From a virus: a stretch of 40,313 nucleotides of DNA. The stretch is taken from the IMG/VR virus record IMGVR_UViG_3300036985_001336, positions 1 through 40,313 of that record; one strand, 5' to 3'. The notes under the pieces were generated by a model. It saw only the letters and a list, made by a program, of their open reading frames with translations, had not been told where the DNA came from and did not search any database. Position numbers and translations under genes: made by a program. Positions 1-7,420 of the stretch are shown piece by piece (the first letter of the stretch is position 1; every line of letters begins with the position of its first letter).

Positions 1-127
1 TGCTACCTCACGGTTGATAGTTTCTGCATCCATCATTTGGTAGTTAGGATGATTGACTTTCGCTTTAGCATCATCTCTGTCCATGCCATGGCATTTTATC
101 CAGTAGTTGATGTTATTCTTAACAGTG
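1..127. repeat. Left copy of 127-bp terminal repeat (circular contig overlap)
   Basis: Bases 1-127 are identical to 40187-40313. The repeat lies inside one open reading frame that is continuous across the join, so the ends are an arbitrary cut of a circle and not a gene boundary. 127 is a common maximum k-mer of de Bruijn assemblers, which favours an assembly overlap over a packaged direct terminal repeat. The unique genome would be 40,186 bp. Confidence 0.95.
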
Positions 128-180
128 GCCAAATCGCGATGAGCTTGAGTGCCTTCAGTTGCTTTAGTTCTTTGTGTCAT
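1..180 (-). CDS. Junction-spanning 170-aa protein, N-terminal part (60 codons)
   Basis: This is the 5' part of a minus-strand gene that continues at 40186 and ends at 39854. The start is ATG at 180, with TAGGAG 9 bases upstream on the minus strand. An internal ATG at 84 (duplicated at 40270) has no such site. The first 32 residues start MTQRTKATEG and include an NNINYWIKCHG segment, so an annotation that does not close the circle would miss them. Joined, the protein is 170 aa: an N-terminal region, a charged Ala/Glu/Lys/Gln helix (probable coiled coil) at about 55-105, and a C-terminal domain with SVAWNGNVY that resembles the end of the 251-aa protein at 34669-35424. I do not recognise a family. 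Its leader carries a promoter, a hairpin and the CTAATCAAT element, which suggests early, strong expression. Confidence 0.85.
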   Translation of the reverse strand, partial: MTQRTKATEGTQAHRDLATVKNNINYWIKCHGMDRDDAKAKVNHPNYQMMDAETINREVA

Positions 181-193
181 GGTGTAACTCCTA

Positions 194-231
194 ATTGATT
201 AGATTGATTGGTTGGCTTCCTAAGAAACCAA
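194..231 (-). promoter_or_regulatory. Leader hairpin plus CTAATCAAT element before the junction gene
   Basis: On the minus strand TTGGTTTC-TTAG-GAAGCCAA (231-212) forms an 8-bp stem with one G-U pair. It is followed by CTAATCAAT (202-194), which runs into the TAGGAG ribosome site. The same order of hairpin, CTAATCAAT and purine-rich site precedes the genes starting at 34603 and 36547. A TATGAT hexamer at 246-241 would place a transcript start close to the stem. A role in mRNA stability or translation is inferred. Confidence 0.6.
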
Positions 232-269
232 GGCTATCTTATCATACCCAACGAACATGTACACCTTTA

Positions 270-299
270 TTTATAGATATGTGTAAATAAATCAGTCAA
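270..299 (-). promoter_or_regulatory. Sigma70-like promoter for the junction gene
   Basis: On the minus strand TTGACT (299-294) is followed after 18 bases by TATAAA (275-270). TATGAT at 246-241 is an alternative -10 nearer the leader hairpin but lacks a good -35. The -35 hexamer is the same as in the terL promoter and the minus-strand promoter at 38972-39000. Confidence 0.6.
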
Positions 300-306
300 T
301 CATTTG

Positions 307-369
307 GTATCGACTCGACATCATTGCAGTTAGTATCGACTCGACATCACTTCGTATCGACTCGACATC
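307..369. repeat. Three copies of a 16-mer GTATCGACTCGACATC
   Basis: Exact copies lie at 307-322, 333-348 and 354-369 (start spacings 26 and 21). Each contains TCGA-C-TCGA, a dyad with one central base. They are followed by GTCAA-G-TTGAC (375-385) and a second AGTTGAC one helical turn on (390-396), then a G7 run at 398-404. Repeats of this size upstream of terL suggest protein binding: a TerS/pac recognition site, operators or a second origin. Confidence 0.85.
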
Positions 370-471
370 GTGCAGTCAAGTTGACACGTAGTTGACCGGG
401 GGGGATTCAGGCATCAAAGTTTTCAGACACTCCACCTCTGATATAAAATGCAATTTCAAAAAAAAATTTTA

Positions 472-529
472 CAAACCTAGGATTTAGTAAATGTCTGTTC
501 TGCAACAAGTTGCGCAAACCTAGGATTTA
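472..529. repeat. Duplicated 15-mer CAAACCTAGGATTTA
   Basis: Exact copies lie at 472-486 and 515-529, 43 bases apart, each centred on the palindrome CCTAGG. The second copy ends 37 bases before the -35 of the terL promoter, a position suited to an activator or repressor of late transcription. The binding protein is unknown. No gene is seen in 181-618. Confidence 0.75.
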
Positions 530-565
530 ACAATTGTATATTTAAGTAAATAAGTAAAATAGTTC

Positions 566-594
566 TTGACTTTAGCTTATATATATGATATAAT
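566..594 (+). promoter_or_regulatory. Late promoter upstream of terL
   Basis: TTGACT (566-571), a 17-base spacer and TATAAT (589-594), with TGA before the -10 giving the extended form TGATATAAT. The expected start is near 601. A GTGAGG ribosome site at 608-613 precedes the terL ATG at 619. It closely resembles the minus-strand promoter at 38972-39000. Confidence 0.85.
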
Positions 595-618
595 CAATTC
601 ACAGTAAGTGAGGTTTAC

Positions 619-2034
619 ATGCCAGAAATGAGGTACGCTCCATCGACAACAGGTAGAAAGTTCCACGAAGCTAGAGATGTAGACACTGGATTCGTAAGAG
701 CACTACTTGGTCCGATTGGTAGTGGTAAGTCAGTTACATGTGTTCTAGAGTTATTGATGATAGCTATGGAACAAGAACCTGACAAGGAAGGAATAAGACG
801 TACAAAGTTTGCTGTTATACGTAATACGTATCGTGAGTTATTAGATACAACAATAGCAACCTTTTTTACATGGATACAAGAAGACTCTGGTCACTTCTCA
901 AGTCTAAACATGGTATTTACGATGGAACAACCATTGGCTGATGGTACTATGGTACATTCAGAGTTCTTGTTTAGAGCATTAGACAAACCAGATGACATTA
1001 AGAAGCTTTTATCACTTGAGATAACTGCAGCTTGGATAAATGAGGCTCGTGAGATTTCTAAGAGCGTTATGGACATGGTACAAGGTCGGGTTGGTCGATA
1101 CCCTCCACCAGTACTTGGTGTACAACCTACGTTCTTTGGTGTGATACTAGATACTAACCCACCTGACTCAGATCATTGGTGGTACACTCTCTTCGAAGAG
1201 ATACAACCAGACAACCATAAATTATTTACACAACCTTCAGGTATATCTGAAGCAGCTGAGAACATAAAGAACCTACCTCGTAACTATTACAAGAACATGA
1301 TGGCAGGTAAAACACAAGAATGGATCAATGTATATGTTAAAGGTATGTACGGTTTTATAACAGATGGTAAACCAGTATGGACAGAGTATAATGACCAGAT
1401 ACATTCATGTACTGAGACGTTTACTCCTGACTCTACTCGTACACTGTATATTGGTATAGACTTTGGTCTAACACCGGCTGCAGTTATTGGTCAGACAACG
1501 GCATCTGGTAGGATGGTGGTCTTTGATGAGTTATGTACATTCGACATGGGTGCTATGTCTTTTGGTAGACTGCTTCATGAGAGACTAACTACAGTATATC
1601 GTGACTTCAAGGCTATAGAGGTGTACGCTGACCCTGCTGGTGTACAAAGAGCTCAGACAGACGAGATGACACCGTTCATGATTCTTGCCAATCAAGGTGT
1701 TAATGCATGGCCGACATATACCAACGACTTTACTATACGTAGAGAGGCAGTTGCAGACTACATGATGCGATTAGACTTCAATGGTAAGCCAGCTTTCTGT
1801 GTATATTCATCCGCACCCACAGTTCGTAAGGCGTGTGCTGGTGGTTATAAGTATAAACGTATGCAGGTATCAGGGCAAGAACGATACCAAGACGTACCAG
1901 ACAAGGGTAAGTACTCTCATGCTGGTGACGCTATGCAATATCTGTTTCTAGGTGCAGTAGGCGGAGACAGAGTTGTTGGTGGGTATGGAGACAAAAAGAT
2001 CGACTATTCGTATTCTAACTTAGGTATTATATAA
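619..2034 (+). CDS. terL: Terminase large subunit (TerL)
   Basis: ATPase-nuclease that pumps genomic DNA into the prohead through the portal and cuts the concatemer. The N-terminal ATPase shows Walker A GPIGSGKS (31-38) and an acidic AAWINEARE segment around 140. The C-terminal RNase H-like nuclease shows the expected acidic residues: D281 in YIGIDFG, D338 in VYADPAG and D437 in SHAGDAMQYL. At 471 aa it is a compact but complete terminase. The ATG at 619 follows GTGAGG and the promoter at 566-594, so it is the first gene of the late transcript. The presumed small subunit lies at 39391-39708, upstream across the circle junction, which is an unusual separation. Confidence 0.93.
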   Translation: MPEMRYAPSTTGRKFHEARDVDTGFVRALLGPIGSGKSVTCVLELLMIAMEQEPDKEGIRRTKFAVIRNTYRELLDTTIATFFTWIQEDSGHFSSLNMVFTMEQPLADGTMVHSEFLFRALDKPDDIKKLLSLEITAAWINEAREISKSVMDMVQGRVGRYPPPVLGVQPTFFGVILDTNPPDSDHWWYTLFEEIQPDNHKLFTQPSGISEAAENIKNLPRNYYKNMMAGKTQEWINVYVKGMYGFITDGKPVWTEYNDQIHSCTETFTPDSTRTLYIGIDFGLTPAAVIGQTTASGRMVVFDELCTFDMGAMSFGRLLHERLTTVYRDFKAIEVYADPAGVQRAQTDEMTPFMILANQGVNAWPTYTNDFTIRREAVADYMMRLDFNGKPAFCVYSSAPTVRKACAGGYKYKRMQVSGQERYQDVPDKGKYSHAGDAMQYLFLGAVGGDRVVGGYGDKKIDYSYSNLGII

Positions 2035-2102
2035 TGGCTAAAGCAAAAACACAACCAAAGAAACCTATGCCAATGCCTGGCAAGAAAAAAGGAGCATGCT
2101 AA
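2034..2102 (+). CDS. 22-aa Lys/Pro-rich small protein
   Basis: A short frame whose ATG overlaps the terL stop (TAATG) and whose stop TAA overlaps the next ATG in the same way. The product is very basic, with MPMPGKKKG near the end. The perfect nesting between two genes supports translation by coupling, and similar tiny Lys-rich frames are common after phage terminases. Its ribosome site (a TAGGT-like stretch inside terL) is weak. No function can be given. It could simply be the spacer that carries the AAGGAG site of the next gene. Confidence 0.45.
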   Translation: MAKAKTQPKKPMPMPGKKKGAC

Positions 2103-2263
2103 TGGCTGGTAAAATATACAAAAACTCTTTTAAATTAAATGAAGCATGGGGTGATGGTCGTAGAGCTGCTCAGACTGGGGCACTAATTGGCACTAACCCA
2201 TTTGGTGCAAGTGTTCCAGCTTACCAAGCTTGGATAGATGGCTTCAATAACACTTTCGCATAG
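2102..2263 (+). CDS. 53-aa RMF/CrpP-like small protein
   Basis: The ATG at 2102 has a strong AAGGAG site 7 bases upstream, inside the preceding 22-codon frame, and the stop lies 2 bases before the portal start. The protein has spaced motifs: AW (15-16), G19, AA (22-23), G26, NPF (32-34), AW (43-44) and GF (47-48). This layout (A..G..A..G, NP-aromatic, AW..G-aromatic) resembles the ribosome modulation factor/CrpP-like fold, where the pattern ends in CPY and W..GW. RMF dimerises and inactivates host ribosomes, and phage copies are mostly uncharacterised. Its place between terminase and portal may instead mean a packaging or virion role. Family assignment is by motif only. Confidence 0.55.
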   Translation: MAGKIYKNSFKLNEAWGDGRRAAQTGALIGTNPFGASVPAYQAWIDGFNNTFA

Positions 2264-2265
2264 TT

Positions 2266-4434
2266 ATGGCAAAACTATCTGAGAGTGATATTCTTGCTAT
2301 TATAGCAAATGAACTTAGTAATGCTAATATTACTACTTCAAGTCCAGCAATGCTGCAAGACCCACTTCTGTACTATCTTGGTCTACCAAATGGTACAGAA
2401 CAAGAAGGTCGTTCATCAATAGTATCTACAGATATTGCAGATGCTATTGAATGGATAATGCCTCAAATAATGAAGTCATTCACTCAGAACAATGAAGTAG
2501 TAGTGTTTGACCCAATTAGCGAAGCAGACGAACTGCAAGCTAGTATAGAATCTGAGTATGTATATGATGTTCTAATGAAGCAGAATGATGGGTTTGTATT
2601 AATCCATCAATTTGTAAAAGATGCACTTATGCAGCGTAATGGTATGCTTAAAGTGTACTATGAAGAATCAGTAGAAACAAAAGTATATAACTATACTGGA
2701 TTGACAGAAGATCAGTTACATATAATTGTAGCCGATAAAAATACAGAGATAAAACAGTTAACTCCTAATCAATATATTGATGAACAAGGACAACCACAAG
2801 TAATATATGATGCTAAGTTATCCGTTACTAATAGAGACGGTAGAGTAAAAATTGATGGTGTAGCACCTGAAGAATTTAGAGTTAATTCACAGCATAATTC
2901 TATTGACTTATCAAATGCTAGATTTACAGCTCAAATAGTTAACAAATCATTATCAGATTTGCGTGAAGAAGGATTTAAACAATCTGAAATTGAAGATATT
3001 GCATCATCTGACTTAATACGTTCATCATACCGTTTTAACTATCAAAACGAACCAACTCTTATACCATCAACACTTTCACAAGATGACGCTAATAAGTTAG
3101 TTGAAATTGGTGAGTGCTATATGAAACTTGACATGGATGGTTCAGGTATAGCAGAACTTATGAAAATAACTGTAGCAGGTGTAGAACCTCCTACAAAAAT
3201 ACTTAGTATTGAATCTATTGATAGCAGTCCTTGGATTGCCACAACTGCTATTTTAATGTCACACAAGTTTCAAGGGTTGTCAGTATATGATAGACTTAAA
3301 CAGATTCAAGACAACAAGACAGCAATTATCCGAAACATTATGGATAATATGTACCTACAAAATAATCAACGAAACGTTATTCTTGAGGGTCAAGTTAATC
3401 TTGATGATCTTCTTGTCTCTCGTCCTGGCGGCCTCATTAGAGCTAAACGACTAGACGCAATACAACCGCTAGCTACACCACAAATTGGTGATGCAGCTTT
3501 TAGTATGATGCAATATCTCGATGAAGTTAAGGCAGGTCGCATAGGGGTATCTGCTGATGGTACTGCTTCGCCAGAGAATATAGGTGATAGAGTAGGCTCT
3601 CAGGGTGTTGAGAGAATGATGAATGCCAAAGAAGAATTAATTGGCTTAATCATTCGTGTTATATGTGAAACTGGTATTAAACCACTATGTAATAAGATTC
3701 GTGACATAGTAACACAACATGTTGATACAATACAAGACTTCCAGTATCGCGGTCAATGGGTTAAAGTAAATCCATCAGAATGGCCAAAACGTACTAAGAG
3801 TTCAGTACGTGTAGGAACAGGAACTGGTGACGTTACTGCTAAACTGGCTGCTATTCAACAGATACAAATGATTCAAGAAAAGATTATGTCAATGCCTGGC
3901 CAAGCATTAACAAATCCAGTTAAAATATATGCAACACTTGATGACTTCTGTAAGTTTTCAGGTCTTAATGGCGCCAATAAATATTTTATTGACCCTTCTT
4001 CACAAGAAGGTCAGCAAGCACAGCAACAAGCATCACAAGGTTCTCAGCAACAACAGCAACAGCAACAACAGTTAGAGATGGAGCAAATAAGGCAACAAGC
4101 CGAGATTGCAAAGTCTGCTACTACTACTGCAGAAGCTCAAATGGCTAATGTGCAACTAAAAGGGCAAATTGAACTTGGTAAACATCAACGTGAGATGGAA
4201 AAACAAACTTTTGTAAATGAAATTGAAAGATTGAAATCAGAACTTGCACAAGCTAAAATTATTGAAAGTGCTCAAAATTCATTGGCTGAGGTGCAGTTTA
4301 AGTATGACCAATTATCCATGCAAACAGCTATTAAGTTGACTGAAATTGAAGCAACTTCTAAAACAGATCAAGACCAAAATTTTATGTCTAATGAAGATAT
4401 AATGGATGAGGATCAAAAAGAAAATGGCGAATAA
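2266..4434 (+). CDS. Portal protein (P22-like)
   Basis: Dodecameric ring at the capsid vertex through which DNA enters and leaves, and the docking site for terminase and later the adaptor. The 722-aa length, the N-terminal AIEWIMPQIMKSF segment and the mid-region around GRIGVSADGTASPENIGDRV with MMNAKEELIGLIIRV match the podoviral P22-type portal rather than the smaller HK97 type. The C-terminus (about 575-690) is Gln-rich and helical, with a run of glutamines near 595, consistent with the long C-terminal barrel that projects into the capsid. No ribosome site is seen, so translation is probably coupled to the preceding small gene (2-base gap). The 3' end overlaps the next gene by 11 bases. 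Confidence 0.88.
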   Translation: MAKLSESDILAIIANELSNANITTSSPAMLQDPLLYYLGLPNGTEQEGRSSIVSTDIADAIEWIMPQIMKSFTQNNEVVVFDPISEADELQASIESEYVYDVLMKQNDGFVLIHQFVKDALMQRNGMLKVYYEESVETKVYNYTGLTEDQLHIIVADKNTEIKQLTPNQYIDEQGQPQVIYDAKLSVTNRDGRVKIDGVAPEEFRVNSQHNSIDLSNARFTAQIVNKSLSDLREEGFKQSEIEDIASSDLIRSSYRFNYQNEPTLIPSTLSQDDANKLVEIGECYMKLDMDGSGIAELMKITVAGVEPPTKILSIESIDSSPWIATTAILMSHKFQGLSVYDRLKQIQDNKTAIIRNIMDNMYLQNNQRNVILEGQVNLDDLLVSRPGGLIRAKRLDAIQPLATPQIGDAAFSMMQYLDEVKAGRIGVSADGTASPENIGDRVGSQGVERMMNAKEELIGLIIRVICETGIKPLCNKIRDIVTQHVDTIQDFQYRGQWVKVNPSEWPKRTKSSVRVGTGTGDVTAKLAAIQQIQMIQEKIMSMPGQALTNPVKIYATLDDFCKFSGLNGANKYFIDPSSQEGQQAQQQASQGSQQQQQQQQQLEMEQIRQQAEIAKSATTTAEAQMANVQLKGQIELGKHQREMEKQTFVNEIERLKSELAQAKIIESAQNSLAEVQFKYDQLSMQTAIKLTEIEATSKTDQDQNFMSNEDIMDEDQKENGE

Positions 4435-4687
4435 AGATATAGACCATATATTGCACGAAGAAGTAAATATAGGCAATAGAGCACAGCAAGCTTATGACAT
4501 ATATCTAAAGGACTATTTTGATAACTTTCAAAGTAGTATTGCCAAACAATTATATGTAAATGATCTTGCTTGCGATGATATTTTAATTATAAAATATCAA
4601 ATAACTGCAATAAAAGCTTTGGAAGAAATTATACTTAGGGATATAGAAACAGGACAACTTGCATTTAAACAACTTAGTGAAGAGTGA
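4424..4687 (+). CDS. Small conserved head-region protein (87 aa)
   Basis: An ATG at 4406 is also in frame, but the ATG at 4424 is preferred: GAGG at 4408-4411 precedes it and it gives a start MANKDIDHIL without the Lys-rich tail. It overlaps the portal end by 11 bases and ends 8 bases before the scaffold gene. The protein is largely helical and acidic, without recognisable catalytic motifs, Cys clusters or membrane segments. Its place between portal and scaffold suggests a head assembly accessory. Function unknown. Confidence 0.7.
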   Translation: MANKDIDHILHEEVNIGNRAQQAYDIYLKDYFDNFQSSIAKQLYVNDLACDDILIIKYQITAIKALEEIILRDIETGQLAFKQLSEE

Positions 4688-4695
4688 GATAAAAT

Positions 4696-5796
4696 ATGAA
4701 TGATGACCAAAATACTACTTCAACGGCAGAACTATTAAGCGAAGCTGGAAGCGTAAATATGGTTGACCAAATTGCTAACCTGCTATCAGGTGAGCCAGAA
4801 AAGCCAGTTGCAACAAAAAAGAAACCTATTGAAGAATCTGAGGAGGCTGATACCCAACCAGACGATTCTACCCAAGAGGATGATGAACCAGAAGGTGAAG
4901 AAACAGACGAAACTGAAGATGATGACTCGGATGAATCTGATGAAGAAGTTACCTGGGCTAAAACACTAGGTATAGATGAAAAAAATGTAGTACTAGACGA
5001 AGATGGTAATCTATCAGGCATTAACGTAAAAGTTGATGGCAAAGTAGCAACTGTCGGGGTGAAAGATTTAATTGCAGGTTACCAGAGCAATAAAAGCAAT
5101 ACTAATAAGTCTAAACAACTCGCAGAACAGCGTAAGGAGTTTGACGACATAAAGGTTGCTGTAGCTACTGAGTATACCAAGAAAATTGAGTCTGTAAATA
5201 AACTAACACAGCATCTTAAAGATACCTTGCTAGGTAGTTATAAAGATGTTGACTGGAATAGACTAAGAGTAGAAAACCCTGGTGAATACGCTGCTGCTGT
5301 TCAAGACTTTAATTTTCGTAATTCAGAAATTGAACAAATTTCTAATGCGGTAAGTCAAGAAAGGAATGGCATTGACCAACAAATGACTGCAGAGCAACAA
5401 GCAATGCAGCAAGAGTATGTTAAAAGTCAAGCGGATAGAGTTTTAGAAAAAAATCCTTCATGGGCAAAACCTGAAGTATTTAGAAAGGCTCTATCAGAAA
5501 TGACTGATTTTGCAGCTGATGCTTATGGGTTTACACAAGAAGAGTTTTCAAACATACAAGATGCTAGAGTACTTGAAGTAATGAAAGATGCTATGAAGTA
5601 CAGGTCTAGTGTTAAGACTGCGAAAACAAAACTTGATGTGCAGGTTCCTAAGTATCAAAAAAGTACAGGTAAAACAACAAAGGCACTTACTAAACTTGAT
5701 AAACTTACAAAGACTGCAAAGTCTTCACAAGGGTATCAAAAACGTAATGCTGAAACAGACGCTGTGGCAGAATTGCTAAGCGGTTTATATAATTAA
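4696..5796 (+). CDS. Scaffolding protein
   Basis: Internal chaperone that templates capsid assembly and leaves before or during packaging. The call rests on position (portal, then this, then major capsid) and composition. Residues about 45-90 are extremely rich in Asp, Glu and Ser, followed by Lys/Gln-rich helices from about 130 with coiled-coil character and a basic C-terminus (KTAKTKLDVQVPKYQKSTGK region). Such a polar, low-complexity helical protein of 366 aa before the capsid gene is typical of podoviral scaffolds. No protease motif is visible. The start follows GTGAGAT. The low-complexity acidic stretch may be intrinsically disordered. Confidence 0.8.
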   Translation: MNDDQNTTSTAELLSEAGSVNMVDQIANLLSGEPEKPVATKKKPIEESEEADTQPDDSTQEDDEPEGEETDETEDDDSDESDEEVTWAKTLGIDEKNVVLDEDGNLSGINVKVDGKVATVGVKDLIAGYQSNKSNTNKSKQLAEQRKEFDDIKVAVATEYTKKIESVNKLTQHLKDTLLGSYKDVDWNRLRVENPGEYAAAVQDFNFRNSEIEQISNAVSQERNGIDQQMTAEQQAMQQEYVKSQADRVLEKNPSWAKPEVFRKALSEMTDFAADAYGFTQEEFSNIQDARVLEVMKDAMKYRSSVKTAKTKLDVQVPKYQKSTGKTTKALTKLDKLTKTAKSSQGYQKRNAETDAVAELLSGLYN

Positions 5797-5813
5797 TTTA
5801 AGGGTATCAAAAA

Positions 5814-6875
5814 ATGACTACAGCTAATTTAGACGCAGCAGCACTTAAGGGTGTTGTTCGTGGTGGTTTAATCCGTGAAGATGTGATGAACCAAATTTGG
5901 GATATTTCCAAAATCCCTTTACCATTTACTGATGCTATCGGTACTGAAACTTCAAAGAACCCATACAAAGAATGGACTACTGATGCTTTGGCAGTTCCTA
6001 ACTTAACCAACGCGGTTATTGACGGTTCTGATGCTTCAGGTAACAATACTGTTCTTGGTTTGAGAGTAGGTAACCATCACCAAATCTCTACCAAAGTTGT
6101 TCGTACTTCTTTCAGAGCTGATGCTTCTGACGTTATTGGTCGTACAAAAGAATTGTCATATCAAATGATGCGTAGACAGCAAGAGCTAAGACGTGATGTT
6201 GAAGCGATTGTACTGACTAACCAAGCCTCATTTGCTGATACAGGCTCTGCGGCTGGTAAAGTGGGCGGTTTACCATCTTGGTTAACTACTAACTTCTCTG
6301 CTGGTGCATCTGGTGCAGTCGGTGGGTTCCAATCATCTGGTGTAACTGCATTGCGTACTTACGGTACTGCTCGCGCATTGACCGAAACATTAGTCCGTGA
6401 CGCTGTTCAGTCTGTTTACACTCAAGGTGGTGACCCATCAATCATGATGTCAGTACCTGGCACCATTCGTAAGTTCAGTGAATATCTATTTACTTCATCT
6501 GCTCGTGTTGCTACATTGATGTCTGACCAAGGCAAGTCTGCTTCTGCAGCTACTGCAATGGGTTCTGTTAACGTATTTGTAACTGACTTTGGTACTTTGA
6601 AAATGGTTCCTAACCGTCTACAGATTCCTTATGTTGGAACTGCTGGTTCTACAACTGGTGTTTATAGCTCGGCTGGTACTTCTGCTGACGTATTCATTCT
6701 TGACCCTTCTTACTTAGCTATGACTTATTTGAAAGGTTATAGAACAGAAGAATTGGCTAAAACTGGTTTGGCTGAAAATCGTCAAATGTCAGTTGACTGG
6801 TCTTTGATTGTTAACACTGAAAAATCTCACGCAATTATTGGTGATATTATTATTGCATCTGCTGTAACTGCTTAA
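5814..6875 (+). CDS. Major capsid protein (SU10/DUF5309-type HK97 fold)
   Basis: Forms the icosahedral shell. The 353-aa sequence has N-terminal IREDVMNQIWDI, then a basic helical stretch with LSYQMMRRQQELRRDVEAIV (about 116-135), and SVPGTIRKFSEYLF in the middle. This fits the SU10-type major capsid family (DUF5309), which adopts the HK97 fold. Codon use here is richer in C-ending codons than in neighbouring small genes, as expected for the most abundant virion protein. The start follows AAGGG at 5800-5804. A stem-loop with a T-rich tail directly follows the stop (6881-6914) and would raise its transcript level relative to downstream genes. Confidence 0.9.
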   Translation: MTTANLDAAALKGVVRGGLIREDVMNQIWDISKIPLPFTDAIGTETSKNPYKEWTTDALAVPNLTNAVIDGSDASGNNTVLGLRVGNHHQISTKVVRTSFRADASDVIGRTKELSYQMMRRQQELRRDVEAIVLTNQASFADTGSAAGKVGGLPSWLTTNFSAGASGAVGGFQSSGVTALRTYGTARALTETLVRDAVQSVYTQGGDPSIMMSVPGTIRKFSEYLFTSSARVATLMSDQGKSASAATAMGSVNVFVTDFGTLKMVPNRLQIPYVGTAGSTTGVYSSAGTSADVFILDPSYLAMTYLKGYRTEELAKTGLAENRQMSVDWSLIVNTEKSHAIIGDIIIASAVTA

Positions 6876-6880
6876 TGAGT

Positions 6881-6914
6881 ATGGCCACTGTAAAAGGTGG
6901 CCATCTTTTATTTT
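6881..6914 (+). terminator. Intrinsic terminator or partial terminator after the capsid gene
   Basis: ATGGCCAC (6881-6888) pairs with GTGGCCAT (6897-6904) around an 8-base loop, followed by CTTTTATTTT. It lies between the capsid stop and the next ribosome site (TAGGAG, 6916-6921). Downstream virion genes have no other promoter that I can see, so it must be partial or antiterminated. Confidence 0.75.
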
Positions 6915-6929
6915 ATAGGAGATATTAAT

Positions 6930-7094
6930 ATGGCTGAAAAAGATACAACTAGCAAAGAACCTAAACCTGTTAAAATAAAAAATATTTGGACAGATGTTAT
7001 TAACTTTGAAAGTGGACCAATTGCTCCAGGTGAAACAGGGACTATTACTGCAGCTGAAGCAGAAGCACTTTTTGATTACGTGCAAAAGGTATAA
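6930..7094 (+). CDS. 54-aa head-region protein
   Basis: The ATG at 6930 is preceded by TAGGAG (6916-6921). An in-frame GTG at 6897 would start inside the terminator stem and is rejected. The sequence begins with a Lys/Glu/Pro-rich tail (MAEKDTTSKEPKPVK). The rest, with IWTDVINFESGPIAPGETG and TAAEAEALFDYV, looks like a small all-beta, head-decoration or connector type protein often found just after capsid genes in podoviruses. No enzyme motif. Role inferred from position only. Confidence 0.65.
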   Translation: MAEKDTTSKEPKPVKIKNIWTDVINFESGPIAPGETGTITAAEAEALFDYVQKV

Positions 7095-7096
7095 AG

Positions 7097-7420
7097 ATGG
7101 ACAGCGTTATTAAAAGTGAAATGCACTATCAGGAACATACAAATACTATTACTCACAAAACTAGTCAACCTACTGAAAAGCTGATACTTGAACGTAACGC
7201 TGAACTTCGAAAGAACCCTGGTGCACTTCATGATTTAGGCGCACAGAGTGGAGAGTCTTTTGGAAGAATGGTAGCAACAATACCATTAATTATGTTTGAA
7301 AAAGCAATTAGAGATGGCTATGATTTGAATTGTCCAGATAGTCAAATTGCTGGACAAGAAATGCATAGATTCTTACAATCATCAGATGGTAAGATGTGTT
7401 TGATACAAGGCAAACACTAA
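7097..7420 (+). CDS. Conserved small phage protein (107 aa)
   Basis: Residues 29-50 (ILERNAELRKNPGALHDLG) followed by ESFGRMVATIPLIMFEKAIRDGYDLNCPD and MHRFLQSSDG form a pattern I know from small hypothetical proteins next to structural genes in many podoviruses, where it reads roughly LERN.ELRKNPGA..DL.FGR...IP....E......DLN.PD....F..S. The molecular role is not known to me. It starts 2 bases after the preceding stop, and its stop overlaps the next ATG (TAATG). Probably part of head completion or genome retention. Confidence 0.7.
   Translation: MDSVIKSEMHYQEHTNTITHKTSQPTEKLILERNAELRKNPGALHDLGAQSGESFGRMVATIPLIMFEKAIRDGYDLNCPDSQIAGQEMHRFLQSSDGKMCLIQGKH

Noticed and set aside
4674-5042. Long open frame (Ser-rich) opposite the scaffold gene
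   Set aside because: It is the reverse complement of the Asp/Glu-rich scaffold region, its poly-Ser content mirrors GAT/GAA codons, and it has no ribosome site or neighbours on that strand.
6897-6929. Upstream GTG start for the 54-aa protein
   Set aside because: It begins inside the terminator stem after the capsid gene; TAGGAG fits the ATG at 6930.
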